Shown here: one piece after another, positions 26,830-34,960 of the stretch
Layout: the number at the start of each line of letters is the position of its first letter
Position numbering within the stretch: the stretch's first letter is position 1
DNA from: an uncultured Christensenella sp.
GTDB taxonomy: Bacteria; Bacillota; Clostridia; Christensenellales; UBA3700
Reading direction: 5' to 3'
DNA length: 64,000 bases
Assembly: GCA_949284695.1 (NCBI GenBank)
Contig: CASDWJ010000019.1
Location: 22,046 to 86,045 of the forward strand
The notes under the pieces: generated by a model
The model's input: the letters and a program-made list of their open reading frames with translations, nothing else
Told to the model about the DNA's origin: nothing
Databases searched by the model: none
Made by a program: the position numbers and the translations under genes

Positions 26830-28107
26830 TCATTCCCACTCGATGGTACCCGTCGGCTTCGGAGTCATGTCGAAGCAGACGCGGTTGACGCCCTTGACCT
26901 CGGTGATTATCCTCTTGACGATCTTGTCGAGCACCGCCCAGTCGACGTGCTCTATCGTTGCAGTCATGGCATCTACGGTATTTACCGCCCTGATGATAAC
27001 CGGCCACTCGAAGGAGCGCGCATTGTCTCTTACGCCGACAGACTTGACGTCGGGGATAAGCGTGAAATACTGCCAAACCTTGCCCTGCAGACCCGCATTG
27101 GCGAATTCTTCGCGAAGTATTGCGTCAGACTCTCTGACCGCTTCCAGTCTGTCTCTCGTGATCGCACCGAGGCATCTTACGCCGAGACCGGGACCGGGGA
27201 ACGGCTGACGGTATACCATATCGTCGGGAAGTCCGAGCGCCTTGCCGCACGCGCGCACTTCGTCCTTGAACAGATATTTGAGAGGCTCGACCAGCTCGAA
27301 CTTGAGGTCGTCGGGAAGACCGCCCACGTTGTGGTGCGACTTGACGATCTTATTGGTCTTGGTGCCGCTCTCGACTATATCGGGATATATCGTGCCCTGT
27401 GCGAGGAAGTCGATGCCGTCGAGTTTTCTCGCTTCTTCTTCAAATACTCTTATAAATTCCGCACCGATGATCTTTCTCTTCTTTTCGGGATCTTCGACGC
27501 CTGCGAGCTTGTCGAGGAATCTGTCCACGCTGTCGGAATATATAAGCGTTGCGCCCAGTTCTTCTCTGAATACTCTGACGACCTGTTCCGGCTCTCCCTT
27601 TCTCAGAAGTCCGTGATTGACGTGTACGCAGACGAGCTGTTTGCCTATCGCTTTTATGAGGAGCGCCGCGACGACGGAGCTGTCAACGCCGCCGGAGAGC
27701 GCGAGGAGTACCTTTTTGTCCCCTATCTGCTTTCTGAGAAGCTCGACCTGATCGTCGATGAAGTTCTGCATATTCCAGTTGGCATCTGCTTTGCAGGTAT
27801 CGAAAACGAACGATTTGAGATCGCTCTCTTGGATCGCGGGGCACTTGTCGGTAGCGTGACCCAGCGCAACGACGGGAACGCTCGCTTTGTATATATCGTC
27901 CGCAACGTCTATCTTTACGCCGTCTATAATGTTGTTGGGGCCGCCGCTTAGGATAACGCCCTTTACGTTGGGGATCTCCGCGAGCTGCTTTGCCGTAATG
28001 TCGTGCGGATATATCTCGCTGTAAACGCCGAGAGCGCGGATTTCTCTGGCAAGCGCAGAGTTGTTTTCGCTGCCCAGATCGAGTATGACTATCATGTCTT
28101 GTTTCAT
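26830..28107 (-). CDS. guaA: GMP synthase with eroded glutaminase domain
   Basis: 425 residues, about 85 shorter than usual. The ATP pyrophosphatase half is intact: P-loop SGGVDSS (138-144), HVNHGLLRKGE, GADFL/FLAQGTIYPD, KSHHNVGGLP, and the GMP-synthase dimerisation domain ending TGTIEWE. The N-terminal class I glutamine amidotransferase part is only ~105 residues: it starts normally (VILDLGS, VYSEIYPHDIT, GVILSGGPN), but the nucleophile elbow GICYG is ALGHA (81-85), and the section with the SHGD motif and catalytic His/Glu is absent. It should therefore use free ammonia to aminate XMP unless another subunit supplies it. AAGGAG lies before the ATG. The reading frame is unbroken. Confidence 0.95.
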   Translation of the reverse strand: MKQDMIVILDLGSENNSALAREIRALGVYSEIYPHDITAKQLAEIPNVKGVILSGGPNNIIDGVKIDVADDIYKASVPVVALGHATDKCPAIQESDLKSFVFDTCKADANWNMQNFIDDQVELLRKQIGDKKVLLALSGGVDSSVVAALLIKAIGKQLVCVHVNHGLLRKGEPEQVVRVFREELGATLIYSDSVDRFLDKLAGVEDPEKKRKIIGAEFIRVFEEEARKLDGIDFLAQGTIYPDIVESGTKTNKIVKSHHNVGGLPDDLKFELVEPLKYLFKDEVRACGKALGLPDDMVYRQPFPGPGLGVRCLGAITRDRLEAVRESDAILREEFANAGLQGKVWQYFTLIPDVKSVGVRDNARSFEWPVIIRAVNTVDAMTATIEHVDWAVLDKIVKRIITEVKGVNRVCFDMTPKPTGTIEWE

Positions 28108-28134
28108 ATCTGTTCTCCTTGGTTTTATGTAATA

Positions 28135-28164
28135 AATGTATCACCAAACGGACGCGCGTGTCAA
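28135..28164 (-). promoter_or_regulatory. Promoter of guaA
   Basis: Minus strand TTGACA (28164-28159), 18 nt, TACATT (28140-28135). No guanine riboswitch core is visible between it and the ATG. Confidence 0.65.
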
Positions 28165-28204
28165 TCCGTTTGAATTTATTTGCTTTTCCTTTTTACGACA
28201 GTAC

Positions 28205-29827
28205 TCAAAAATCAGTACTAACCGAAGAATTCACTTTGCCGTCGCGTTCGTCGAAAGTTCCCGCGTTGGTGAACGGGCGGGTATTTACGCTCCTGGGCGC
28301 TACTCTGAAAGAAGTCGCCTGGACGTTTTCGACGTTGTAAAGATACAGACCGTAAACGGGCATGTCGTGGTAGGCGCTCAGCTCGTGGGAAATAAAATAA
28401 CTGTGCGACACGCGCGTTATTTCGGGATATCCGTCCATGTTTGCGTGCAGAACGTCATTCCCGTTGTAAATATCGAGATCTTCTCCGCACTCGCGGTATG
28501 CGATATTGATATTATCCAAAGTCACGTTTTTCACGGGATATACAGTATTCTTGTAATCGCAACCGACGACCGCGCTTGCAATATCGACGTCTTTAGCATA
28601 AACGTTGCTGATCGTAACGCCGTCTATGCTGCCCATCGTCCCGTCGCTTCCTTTGTCCTCGTCGAGTCTGCAACCGAGCCATATCAGAATCGCGGACGGC
28701 ACGTTGTTCATCACTATATCGCTGACGGTAACGTCCGATACGTTTGCGCCGTCGACAGACTCTATCGCTATGCCGGAATATCCTCCCGCGATCTCTGCGC
28801 AGAAGAAATAACAGTCGCTGACGGTTACGTTTTTCACGTCGTATCCCGTCTCTGTACCTATCTTGAAGTTGTTGGCAAGCGACATTATCTCGCAATCGCT
28901 GACAGTCACGTTCTCTATCTCTCCGACGTTGGATTTGAGTACTATTCCGTCATCGCCCGTCGCAATAAAGCAATGCTCTATATTTACATTGCTTGTGCCG
29001 CATATATCGAAGCCGTCGCTGTTTGCAACGTAGATATTGTTGTCGATAACCACGTCTGAAATCTCTACACCGTCGCAAAGTTCGAATTTTACCGTCCACG
29101 TTGACGGCTCGTAGAGCACGAGATTGTAAAGCGACACGTTTTGACAATCAATCGCGTATATCAGATTGCAACCGAATTCTTCGCTCTTTCTCTCTCTTAT
29201 CCTTGCACGGTAAGATAGCACTTTTTCTTTCAGGTTGAAGGTCTCCTGCGGCAGATTCTTGGTCGGGTTTTCGCTCTCTTTCGTATAATCGGTGCCGTTG
29301 CCGTCGAGTTTTCCCGGTCCGACTATGCTCCAGTCGTCGACGCCTTCTGCTCTTATCAGCGCACCGTCGAGCAGCTGTCTTTTTTCTGCGGTCGTATATT
29401 CGTCGTAATCGGGAAGTTTAAGCGCGCTTCCCTCTGCGATACACATCGTCACCCCGCTTTTCATATACAGCGTGCCGGTATAGTAAACGCCGCCGCTGAC
29501 TTCGACCGCGCCGCGCCCGTCACCGTTTGCGGAAGCCTCGTCTATCGCCGCCTGCAACAACGCGGTGTTTTCTTTTGCGCTCTTATCGGGAGACGCGCCG
29601 AAATCTTTCGCCGATACCCAATAGAGGTCGTCGGTAAAAGCGGCAACCTGAAGATATTCGTCGTAAGGTACGTCTGCGACGTGCGCGCCGTCGCCGTCCG
29701 TAAGCGAATACTCCTTCATCTCGGGGAAATCAATTTCCGTTGTTTTCTCTCCGCAACCTGCAAAAGTAACCGATACCGAACACGTGAGCACCGCCGCAAG
29801 AGTCAGCGCCACGGATTTTATTTTCAT
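28205..29827 (-). CDS. Secreted GH28 (polygalacturonase-type) lipoprotein
   Basis: 540 residues from ATG 29827 (GAGGAAAAT upstream; the frame extends 16 codons further without support). Lipoprotein signal with lipobox TFAGC (Cys25). A Pectate_lyase_3-type start (VSAKDFGASPDKSAKENTALLQAAID) leads into a right-handed beta-helix. GH28 motifs: NSDGFDI, then TGDDGIVLKS with the catalytic Asp pair, then NNFKIGTETG where the family usually has a GHG. The RIK-type motif is not evident, so activity on standard polygalacturonan is uncertain; rhamnogalacturonan or xylogalacturonan are options. It lies 118 nt after the GH95 gene, same strand. Confidence 0.9.
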   Translation of the reverse strand: MKIKSVALTLAAVLTCSVSVTFAGCGEKTTEIDFPEMKEYSLTDGDGAHVADVPYDEYLQVAAFTDDLYWVSAKDFGASPDKSAKENTALLQAAIDEASANGDGRGAVEVSGGVYYTGTLYMKSGVTMCIAEGSALKLPDYDEYTTAEKRQLLDGALIRAEGVDDWSIVGPGKLDGNGTDYTKESENPTKNLPQETFNLKEKVLSYRARIRERKSEEFGCNLIYAIDCQNVSLYNLVLYEPSTWTVKFELCDGVEISDVVIDNNIYVANSDGFDICGTSNVNIEHCFIATGDDGIVLKSNVGEIENVTVSDCEIMSLANNFKIGTETGYDVKNVTVSDCYFFCAEIAGGYSGIAIESVDGANVSDVTVSDIVMNNVPSAILIWLGCRLDEDKGSDGTMGSIDGVTISNVYAKDVDIASAVVGCDYKNTVYPVKNVTLDNINIAYRECGEDLDIYNGNDVLHANMDGYPEITRVSHSYFISHELSAYHDMPVYGLYLYNVENVQATSFRVAPRSVNTRPFTNAGTFDERDGKVNSSVSTDF

Positions 29828-29944
29828 ATTTTCCTCTTTGCGGTGATCTTTGCAGATCCGAAATCGGCATTGCAAACTTATCCTGCCCGCATTTATCAGT
29901 TTTTATAGTCAAAATACGACGACGCAAAGATACCGCCGCAAAAC

Positions 29945-32680
29945 TCAGCCTTTTATATCGAAATCCACCGTCACGCTTTCGCCCGCCTTGAGCGTCACGC
30001 TCTTGCTTGCCGACGACAGTCCGCACGATATCTCTATCGTCTGATCGATATCGCTCCTGACGGTAACGCTCGCCTTGCCCGTCTTGAGCGACCAGCTGAG
30101 GTTGGTGACCTCTGCGCGCGTACGGCACATTATGCCCTTGATATATCCCTCGTCGAAGCCGCTTGTAGGCAGCGCGGGCAGAACTTCTATTTCTCCGACG
30201 TTGGAATATACGAGCGCTTCGTTGACCATGCCGAGGTAGCCAATCGCAAAGTCGGTACAATAGCAACTGCTTCTGTTTGTATGGTGATTTGTCATAAGAG
30301 AGTTGTAGTATATCGTCCACAGTTCTCTGCCGTTCATCAGCCCGACCATCGCCTCTGTCACGCTGTCTCTGTCCTTGAGTCTCGCGGCGATAAGCGAGCG
30401 GTGTATCAGCGCATGGCTTGCCTCGTTTTCACTCTCTCTGTTGGCGATGGCCTGTATCGCCGCATTGCGGAGCGCTTCGTCGTCCTGCGTTTCAAACAGA
30501 GGCCATACCATATACATATGGCTGAGATGTCTGTGAGTGTTGTTTTCTTCAAACTGATTTGCCGCCCATTCCTTGATCGCACCGCTCTCGTCGTACAGAT
30601 ACGGCGGTATCTTTTCAAGCAGGCTTTCCCACTTGCTTACGTCAGCCGTCGGATTTACCGAACGCCATATCTCGATGAGCATTTCGAGGTTGCTCCTGCA
30701 CGCCGCTATGTCTATCGCCGAGTTTGCGCAGGACGGCGACGGATAGTTGGACGGGTTGTTCTCGGGCGAATAGGACGGGATTATGCAATAAGTCTCGCCT
30801 TCTGCAAGAGCGGTCTTGCCCTCCTCGTAACGGATGTTGCCGTCCGCGTCGGTGTAATACTCGGGCACCATAAGCTGATCCCAGTAATTTGCCGACTTAA
30901 GGAGAAGCGGCAAGAGAATCTCGCTCCTCAGGTCGAGGTAACCTTTCGCCTTTATCTCCGCGATCTTCTCGTCTGTGAGCGGCACGTTTGTCATTGAGAG
31001 CGCCGCGCGGATATCCTCGAGACTGAATTCGTCCGAGAGCGGTATCTGCACGTCGCCGTAGCATTGCAGAGTCTCGTAAAGCGGCTGAAGCATCCAGCTT
31101 GCGCCAGCATTCCAGTATCTGAACGGATAGGGGTAACAGCTCTCGGTCAGCAGCGCCATGTCGCCGTCGCTGTTGACGGGAGCCTGAATCGCGTCCTCGT
31201 AGCCGTGAGACGCGTACGCGTTGTCCATCCAGTCGTCAACCTGCCTCAGAATAAAGTTGACGTAGCCGACGTATGCGTCGCTTATGTTGCCCGTATTCAT
31301 CGAAGAAGTCTGAAGGTTGACGTTGGCGTCCATGGTATACTTGCTTCCCCAGTCGCGCACCCACTCGCCCGTCCACATGCCGAACAGTCTGCTCGTACTC
31401 GTGCCCGCGCAACACAGATATGCGTATCTGCCGGAATAGTACGCTCTTTCCGCAAGAGTATTGTTGACCGTGGTGTTGTTGACCTTTCTTTTGGTCAGCT
31501 CCTCGTTGGGCACGGTTATGTCCGCGCCGAGAGAGAACTCCACCGCATTGTACTGCGGCGTGAAAATGTCGGTATGGCTCTTGAGCGCGCCCTCGTAATC
31601 GAACACTCCGTCTTTGTTGTATTTGTCTACGACCGCCTTGACTTTCTCACGGAGCGAAGTCTCGATCGCATAGCTTTCCTGCCCCGCAAAGTCGTTGTAT
31701 GCGCCCATATCGTAAGTGCGGTCGGACGCGGTCACGACATAGATCTTCGTCGCGCCGCTGACCTTTATGCCGGGGATATCGTCTCCGATATACTGTTCTT
31801 CGGCTTTCCCTTCCACGGTGACGAGTTCTTTGGTGCCGCCCTCGCAGAATATATAGCTGACCGTCGCGTAGCCGCCGTCTTTGAGTTCGCTTCCTTCATA
31901 GGACGGATAATGCGCGACAAAGCCGAGATACTCAAGGCTGCCGTCCACCGTTCTTTTATAGCGGATATCTTTTTCGCTGGGATACACGTCTCCCGTCTTG
32001 CCGAAGTTCGCCATCGTCGAAAGGCTGTCGTAAGAGAACGTCACATTGAGTTTCGCGCCCGTTGACGAAGCGGTGAGCTGAGTGATCGTCACGTCGTCCG
32101 CCTTGGAAGTAAAAGTCAGCCTGTCCCACTGCCCGTCGCCGTCAGTGTACCTCGTACCCACCTGCGCGGTGTCATAGTCGGTATATCTCATATATCCGCT
32201 CGGCTCGGTCTCCGCGGCTATCTTGTCCGTCTGTGCCATTCTGAGAATAGCGCCCGCATGATAGGAGTAGACGTCCATATAGTTCTGCGTATCGACGATG
32301 TCTTTGCCGTTGATTATGTTCTGTCTGACCGTCTCGAGTTCGTCATAAGTGACGGGGTTCTCTCTGGGGTTGGGATTGGGCAGAATGAAATGTATGTTCT
32401 GAAAAATGACCGTGTCGTTATACGGCGAGCCTGCGATTATCGCACCCTGCTTTCCGTTGCCCGTGACCATGCCTTGCCTCCAGTACTGGTTGCTGTTGGT
32501 CTTGGTCGCGCTGAGTTCGGAATAAGTCTCGGCATAAGAGGACTTCGCGTCGCTCTCGAAAAGCGCGCCGCTGTACTCTTGTTTTTCGTCTTTGTTTTTG
32601 CATGAAGCCGCAAACATCACGGCAAAAACCGTAACCGCCAGAACGGCGAGAACAGTGAAAAATCTTCTGGTTTTTATCAT
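29945..32680 (-). CDS. GH95-type alpha-L-fucosidase/galactosidase lipoprotein
   Basis: 911 residues from ATG 32680, with GAGGGA 7 nt upstream. Signal MIKTRRFF plus hydrophobic stretch and lipobox FAASC. The N-terminal beta domain contains WRQGMVTGNGKQGAII and ENPVTYDELETVRQ, typical of GH95 (WxxALPIGNGxxGAmv, LNexTLW region). The (alpha/alpha)6 barrel includes MWTGEWVRDWGSKYTMDANVN, PVNSDGD, NNPSNYPSPSCANSAID and NTHRHLSHMYMVWPL, the last being the conserved HRH-x-SHLY segment. GH95 inverting enzymes remove terminal alpha-1,2-fucose from mucin glycans or alpha-L-galactose from plant glycans. Exposed on the cell surface. Confidence 0.9.
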   Translation of the reverse strand: MIKTRRFFTVLAVLAVTVFAVMFAASCKNKDEKQEYSGALFESDAKSSYAETYSELSATKTNSNQYWRQGMVTGNGKQGAIIAGSPYNDTVIFQNIHFILPNPNPRENPVTYDELETVRQNIINGKDIVDTQNYMDVYSYHAGAILRMAQTDKIAAETEPSGYMRYTDYDTAQVGTRYTDGDGQWDRLTFTSKADDVTITQLTASSTGAKLNVTFSYDSLSTMANFGKTGDVYPSEKDIRYKRTVDGSLEYLGFVAHYPSYEGSELKDGGYATVSYIFCEGGTKELVTVEGKAEEQYIGDDIPGIKVSGATKIYVVTASDRTYDMGAYNDFAGQESYAIETSLREKVKAVVDKYNKDGVFDYEGALKSHTDIFTPQYNAVEFSLGADITVPNEELTKRKVNNTTVNNTLAERAYYSGRYAYLCCAGTSTSRLFGMWTGEWVRDWGSKYTMDANVNLQTSSMNTGNISDAYVGYVNFILRQVDDWMDNAYASHGYEDAIQAPVNSDGDMALLTESCYPYPFRYWNAGASWMLQPLYETLQCYGDVQIPLSDEFSLEDIRAALSMTNVPLTDEKIAEIKAKGYLDLRSEILLPLLLKSANYWDQLMVPEYYTDADGNIRYEEGKTALAEGETYCIIPSYSPENNPSNYPSPSCANSAIDIAACRSNLEMLIEIWRSVNPTADVSKWESLLEKIPPYLYDESGAIKEWAANQFEENNTHRHLSHMYMVWPLFETQDDEALRNAAIQAIANRESENEASHALIHRSLIAARLKDRDSVTEAMVGLMNGRELWTIYYNSLMTNHHTNRSSCYCTDFAIGYLGMVNEALVYSNVGEIEVLPALPTSGFDEGYIKGIMCRTRAEVTNLSWSLKTGKASVTVRSDIDQTIEISCGLSSASKSVTLKAGESVTVDFDIKG

Positions 32681-32701
32681 AATACTTCCCTCACTCATTT
32701 T

Positions 32702-32730
32702 ATTTTAACAAAGCGCGCAATGCGTGTCAA
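32702..32730 (-). promoter_or_regulatory. Promoter of the GH95-GH28 genes
   Basis: Minus strand TTGACA (32730-32725), 17 nt, TAAAAT (32707-32702). Confidence 0.85.
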
Positions 32731-33173
32731 TTACGCAAATATGCATAATGGTGTGTATTTAGTCCATAAAACGCGCAAAATAAATAGCGCCCTTTTTCGG
32801 CGGTACAGTAACCGTTGTAATGACAGGGTACGGTATCGGGAGAAAATATCCTCGCTATCACGGCGGTAAGCAACGGAAACAGCGCGGCGATAAGAAGCAA
32901 AGTGAAAGATATTTTTCCTGCCCGTGTTCGTTTAGCGCAGTTTATATCGTCAACTTTCTTCGCGCCTCTGCTTTCTACGAAGAAGTCCATGTCTACCCCG
33001 AAAAGTTCGGAAAGCCGTTTCAGATAAAAGACGTCCGGCACGCCTCTGCCGCATTCCCACTTGCTGACGTTTTTGTCGCTGACGTGGAGCATTTCCGCAA
33101 GTTCGCGCTGAGTCCAGCCCTTTTCCTTACGCTTTTCCGCGATCTTGTCTCCTATCTCTTTCATAACGTCCAT
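32727..33173 (-). CDS. XRE regulator with truncated DUF1648-like membrane tail
   Basis: 148 residues from ATG 33173 (GAGGAGG upstream). HTH domain at 1-62 (IAEKRKEKGWTQRELAEML, VSDKNVSKWECGRGVPD). A linker leads to one transmembrane helix (about 86-107: FTLLLIAALFPLLTAVIARI), then SPDTVPCHYNGYCTAEKGRY, which matches the start of DUF1648 (LPxxVPxHyn..G). Related clostridial proteins go on with several more helices; here translation stops soon after, so the protein looks cut short. Its 3' end overlaps the -35 of the GH95 promoter. It may sense membrane state or be a remnant. Confidence 0.82.
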   Translation of the reverse strand: MDVMKEIGDKIAEKRKEKGWTQRELAEMLHVSDKNVSKWECGRGVPDVFYLKRLSELFGVDMDFFVESRGAKKVDDINCAKRTRAGKISFTLLLIAALFPLLTAVIARIFSPDTVPCHYNGYCTAEKGRYLFCAFYGLNTHHYAYLRN

Positions 33174-33204
33174 TGTGTTTTCCTCCTCGCGGCTCCTCAT
33201 CTCA

Positions 33205-33233
33205 ATTCTATTGAACTACCCGACGCATGTCAA
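33205..33233 (-). promoter_or_regulatory. Promoter of the XRE-DUF1648 gene
   Basis: Minus strand TTGACA (33233-33228), 17 nt, TAGAAT (33210-33205). Confidence 0.82.
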
Positions 33234-33329
33234 TAACAAATGCAAAAATGCGCTCTCTACTATCGGCAGAGTGCGTTTTTTGCACAAAAAAAGAGAAGCT
33301 CCTCTCCTTCCGAATCATGATAAGACGTG

Positions 33330-33563
33330 TTAATCTCCCGGGTTTTCTTCGTCAAAAAGTGACGAGTCGAAAAATTCGTTGAGAGAAATTTTAAATCCCT
33401 GACAGATGCCGTATACGGTAGCAAGCGTAACCGTTTTGCTGTTTCTCATAGTCGCCAACGTTGAATACGGAATACCGCCCTCTATGCAGAGTTTGTACAT
33501 GGTAATGCACTTTTCTTTCAAAAGTTCTTCCGTTCCCGCATAAACCGCGTCTACAAGCCGCAT
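33330..33563 (-). CDS. Small XRE-type regulator
   Basis: 77 residues from ATG 33563, preceded by AGGGG; the frame opens 27 codons further upstream through the presumed promoter. One helix-turn-helix domain: LLKEKCITMYKLCIEGGIPYSTLATM, then VTLATVYGICQGFKISLNEFF. This matches the short HTH_26-like XRE proteins common in Firmicutes. An acidic tail (DEENPGD) follows. An 18-bp palindrome upstream may be its own operator. Confidence 0.82.
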   Translation of the reverse strand: MRLVDAVYAGTEELLKEKCITMYKLCIEGGIPYSTLATMRNSKTVTLATVYGICQGFKISLNEFFDSSLFDEENPGD

Positions 33564-33622
33564 TTTTGCCCCTACGCATATTGTTATATCGGTTTTATTA
33601 TAAGAAATCAGATATAAAAAAT

Positions 33623-33640
33623 ATGTTGGTATACCAACAT
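33623..33640. promoter_or_regulatory. 18-bp perfect palindrome upstream of the small XRE gene
   Basis: ATGTTGGTATACCAACAT. It lies about 25 bp upstream of a minus-strand TATAAT (around 33594-33599), so a bound dimer would sit at the -35 region. Likely autoregulatory operator. Confidence 0.65.
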
Positions 33641-33702
33641 GCAATTGACCTTATATAACGCAATCTTTTTCAAAGCACAAAATAACGGTCAACCTTTTTA
33701 CA

Positions 33703-33734
33703 AAATAAAGACCCTCCCTACGCGGGAAGGTCTT
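33703..33734 (-). terminator. Terminator of ddh
   Basis: Minus strand AAGACCTTCCCGCG-TAGGGAGGGTCTT, imperfect stem, followed by TTATTTTG. Confidence 0.7.
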
Positions 33735-33750
33735 TTGCGTTGAAAAACAA

Positions 33751-34734
33751 TCAAAGCATGCTCTTTCTGAGTTCCGCTCCGCTCTTTGCGCTGAGGTATG
33801 CGGGAGGCACGTCCAGTACGGTCACGCAACCTGTCCTGCCCTCTTTGCTCATCTTCGCTACCGCACGCGCATACGCGACCAATACGCTGGAAGTGAAAGC
33901 AGGATTGGAATCCAGCTTAAGAGAATATTCGACCACGTTGTCGTATTCGTCGTTTGCGCCCGTCTTGCCGCTTCTGATGACAAAGCCGCCGTGAGGTATA
34001 CCCTTGTGCTTTGAGTCGAGTTCTTCCTGAGAAATAAAGTTGACGGTAGTGTCGTAGTCGGCAAAATAGTTGGGCATCTCCTTGATCTCCTTTTCTATCC
34101 TCGCCTTGTCCGCGCCTTCCTCTACCACGACGTAGCACTCTCTGGTGTGCTTCTGACGGGTGGAAAGATCGGGATTGCTACCGCTTCTGACAGCGTCCAG
34201 AGCCGCCTGAACGGGCACGGTGTACTGTCTCGCGTCGACGACGCCTTTCACTCTCCTTATCGCGTCGGAATGTCCCTGACTCACGCCCTTGCCCCAGAAC
34301 GTGTATGTCGCGCCGCCGGGGAGCACGCTGTCGCCGTATACGCGGGCGATAGAGAACATACCGGGATCCCAGCCGCAGCTGATGAGGGCAAGTTTTCCGC
34401 TCTCCTTTGCCGCCTTGTCTACCGCGTCGAAATGCGCGGGGATATTAGCGTGAGTATCGAAGCTGTCGACCACGTTGAAATCAGCCGCATACGCGGGAGT
34501 CTGCACGGGCAGATCTGTTGCCGAGCCGCCGCACAGGATGAGTACGTCTATTTCGTCCTTATAAGCCTTCGCGTTCTCGGTCTTGTCGACTTTTACGCCT
34601 TTAGTCAAAGGCTTTATCGACGCGGGATCTCGCCTTGTCAAGATGACTTTGAGTTGAAAATCGGGGTTGTGCATGACCGCCGCTTCGACTCCTCTGCCCA
34701 GATTGCCGTAACCTGAAATGCCTAATCTTATCAT
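33751..34734 (-). CDS. ddh: meso-Diaminopimelate dehydrogenase
   Basis: 327 residues from ATG 34734 (AAGGAG upstream); the frame continues 83 codons upstream but that part has no dehydrogenase similarity. Rossmann start MIRLGISGYGNLGRGVE binds NADPH. Family segments VILTRRDP, VLILCGGSATDLPVQTP, VDSFDTHANIPAHF, ISCGWDPGMFSI, and FWGKGVSQGHSDAIRRVKGV are all there. It makes meso-DAP in one step from tetrahydrodipicolinate, ammonia and NADPH, for lysine and peptidoglycan. Like the ammonia-dependent GuaA, it uses free ammonia. Monocistronic. Confidence 0.97.
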   Translation of the reverse strand: MIRLGISGYGNLGRGVEAAVMHNPDFQLKVILTRRDPASIKPLTKGVKVDKTENAKAYKDEIDVLILCGGSATDLPVQTPAYAADFNVVDSFDTHANIPAHFDAVDKAAKESGKLALISCGWDPGMFSIARVYGDSVLPGGATYTFWGKGVSQGHSDAIRRVKGVVDARQYTVPVQAALDAVRSGSNPDLSTRQKHTRECYVVVEEGADKARIEKEIKEMPNYFADYDTTVNFISQEELDSKHKGIPHGGFVIRSGKTGANDEYDNVVEYSLKLDSNPAFTSSVLVAYARAVAKMSKEGRTGCVTVLDVPPAYLSAKSGAELRKSML

Positions 34735-34918
34735 AAACCGCTCCTTGAAAAAATTTATTTTATTATATAATACGCAAGCCGCATTTGTCAAAAATACGAC
34801 GGAAAAAACCTTTATCTCACGCAAAAAAACGTGCATTTTCGCCGTCGCCGAATTCAGATCCCGCTTCTGCACGGCGCCGCTTTGCAAATACCTGCATTTT
34901 ATTTTTATCCCTGCGTAC

Positions 34919-34945
34919 AAAAAAAGAGAGGGACGCGCCCTCTCT
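34919..34945 (-). terminator. Terminator of the membrane sialidase gene
   Basis: AGAGAGGG-ACGCG-CCCTCTCT stem; minus strand continues with seven T. Confidence 0.9.
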
Positions 34946-34960
34946 TTTCTTTTGTCGATT

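Noticed and set aside
28108-28204. Purine riboswitch upstream of guaA
   Set aside because: The leader after the promoter is only about 30 nt and has no three-way junction.
30281-32065. Long plus-strand frames across the GH95 region
   Set aside because: Mirror frames of a GC-biased gene; no start signals and low-complexity composition.
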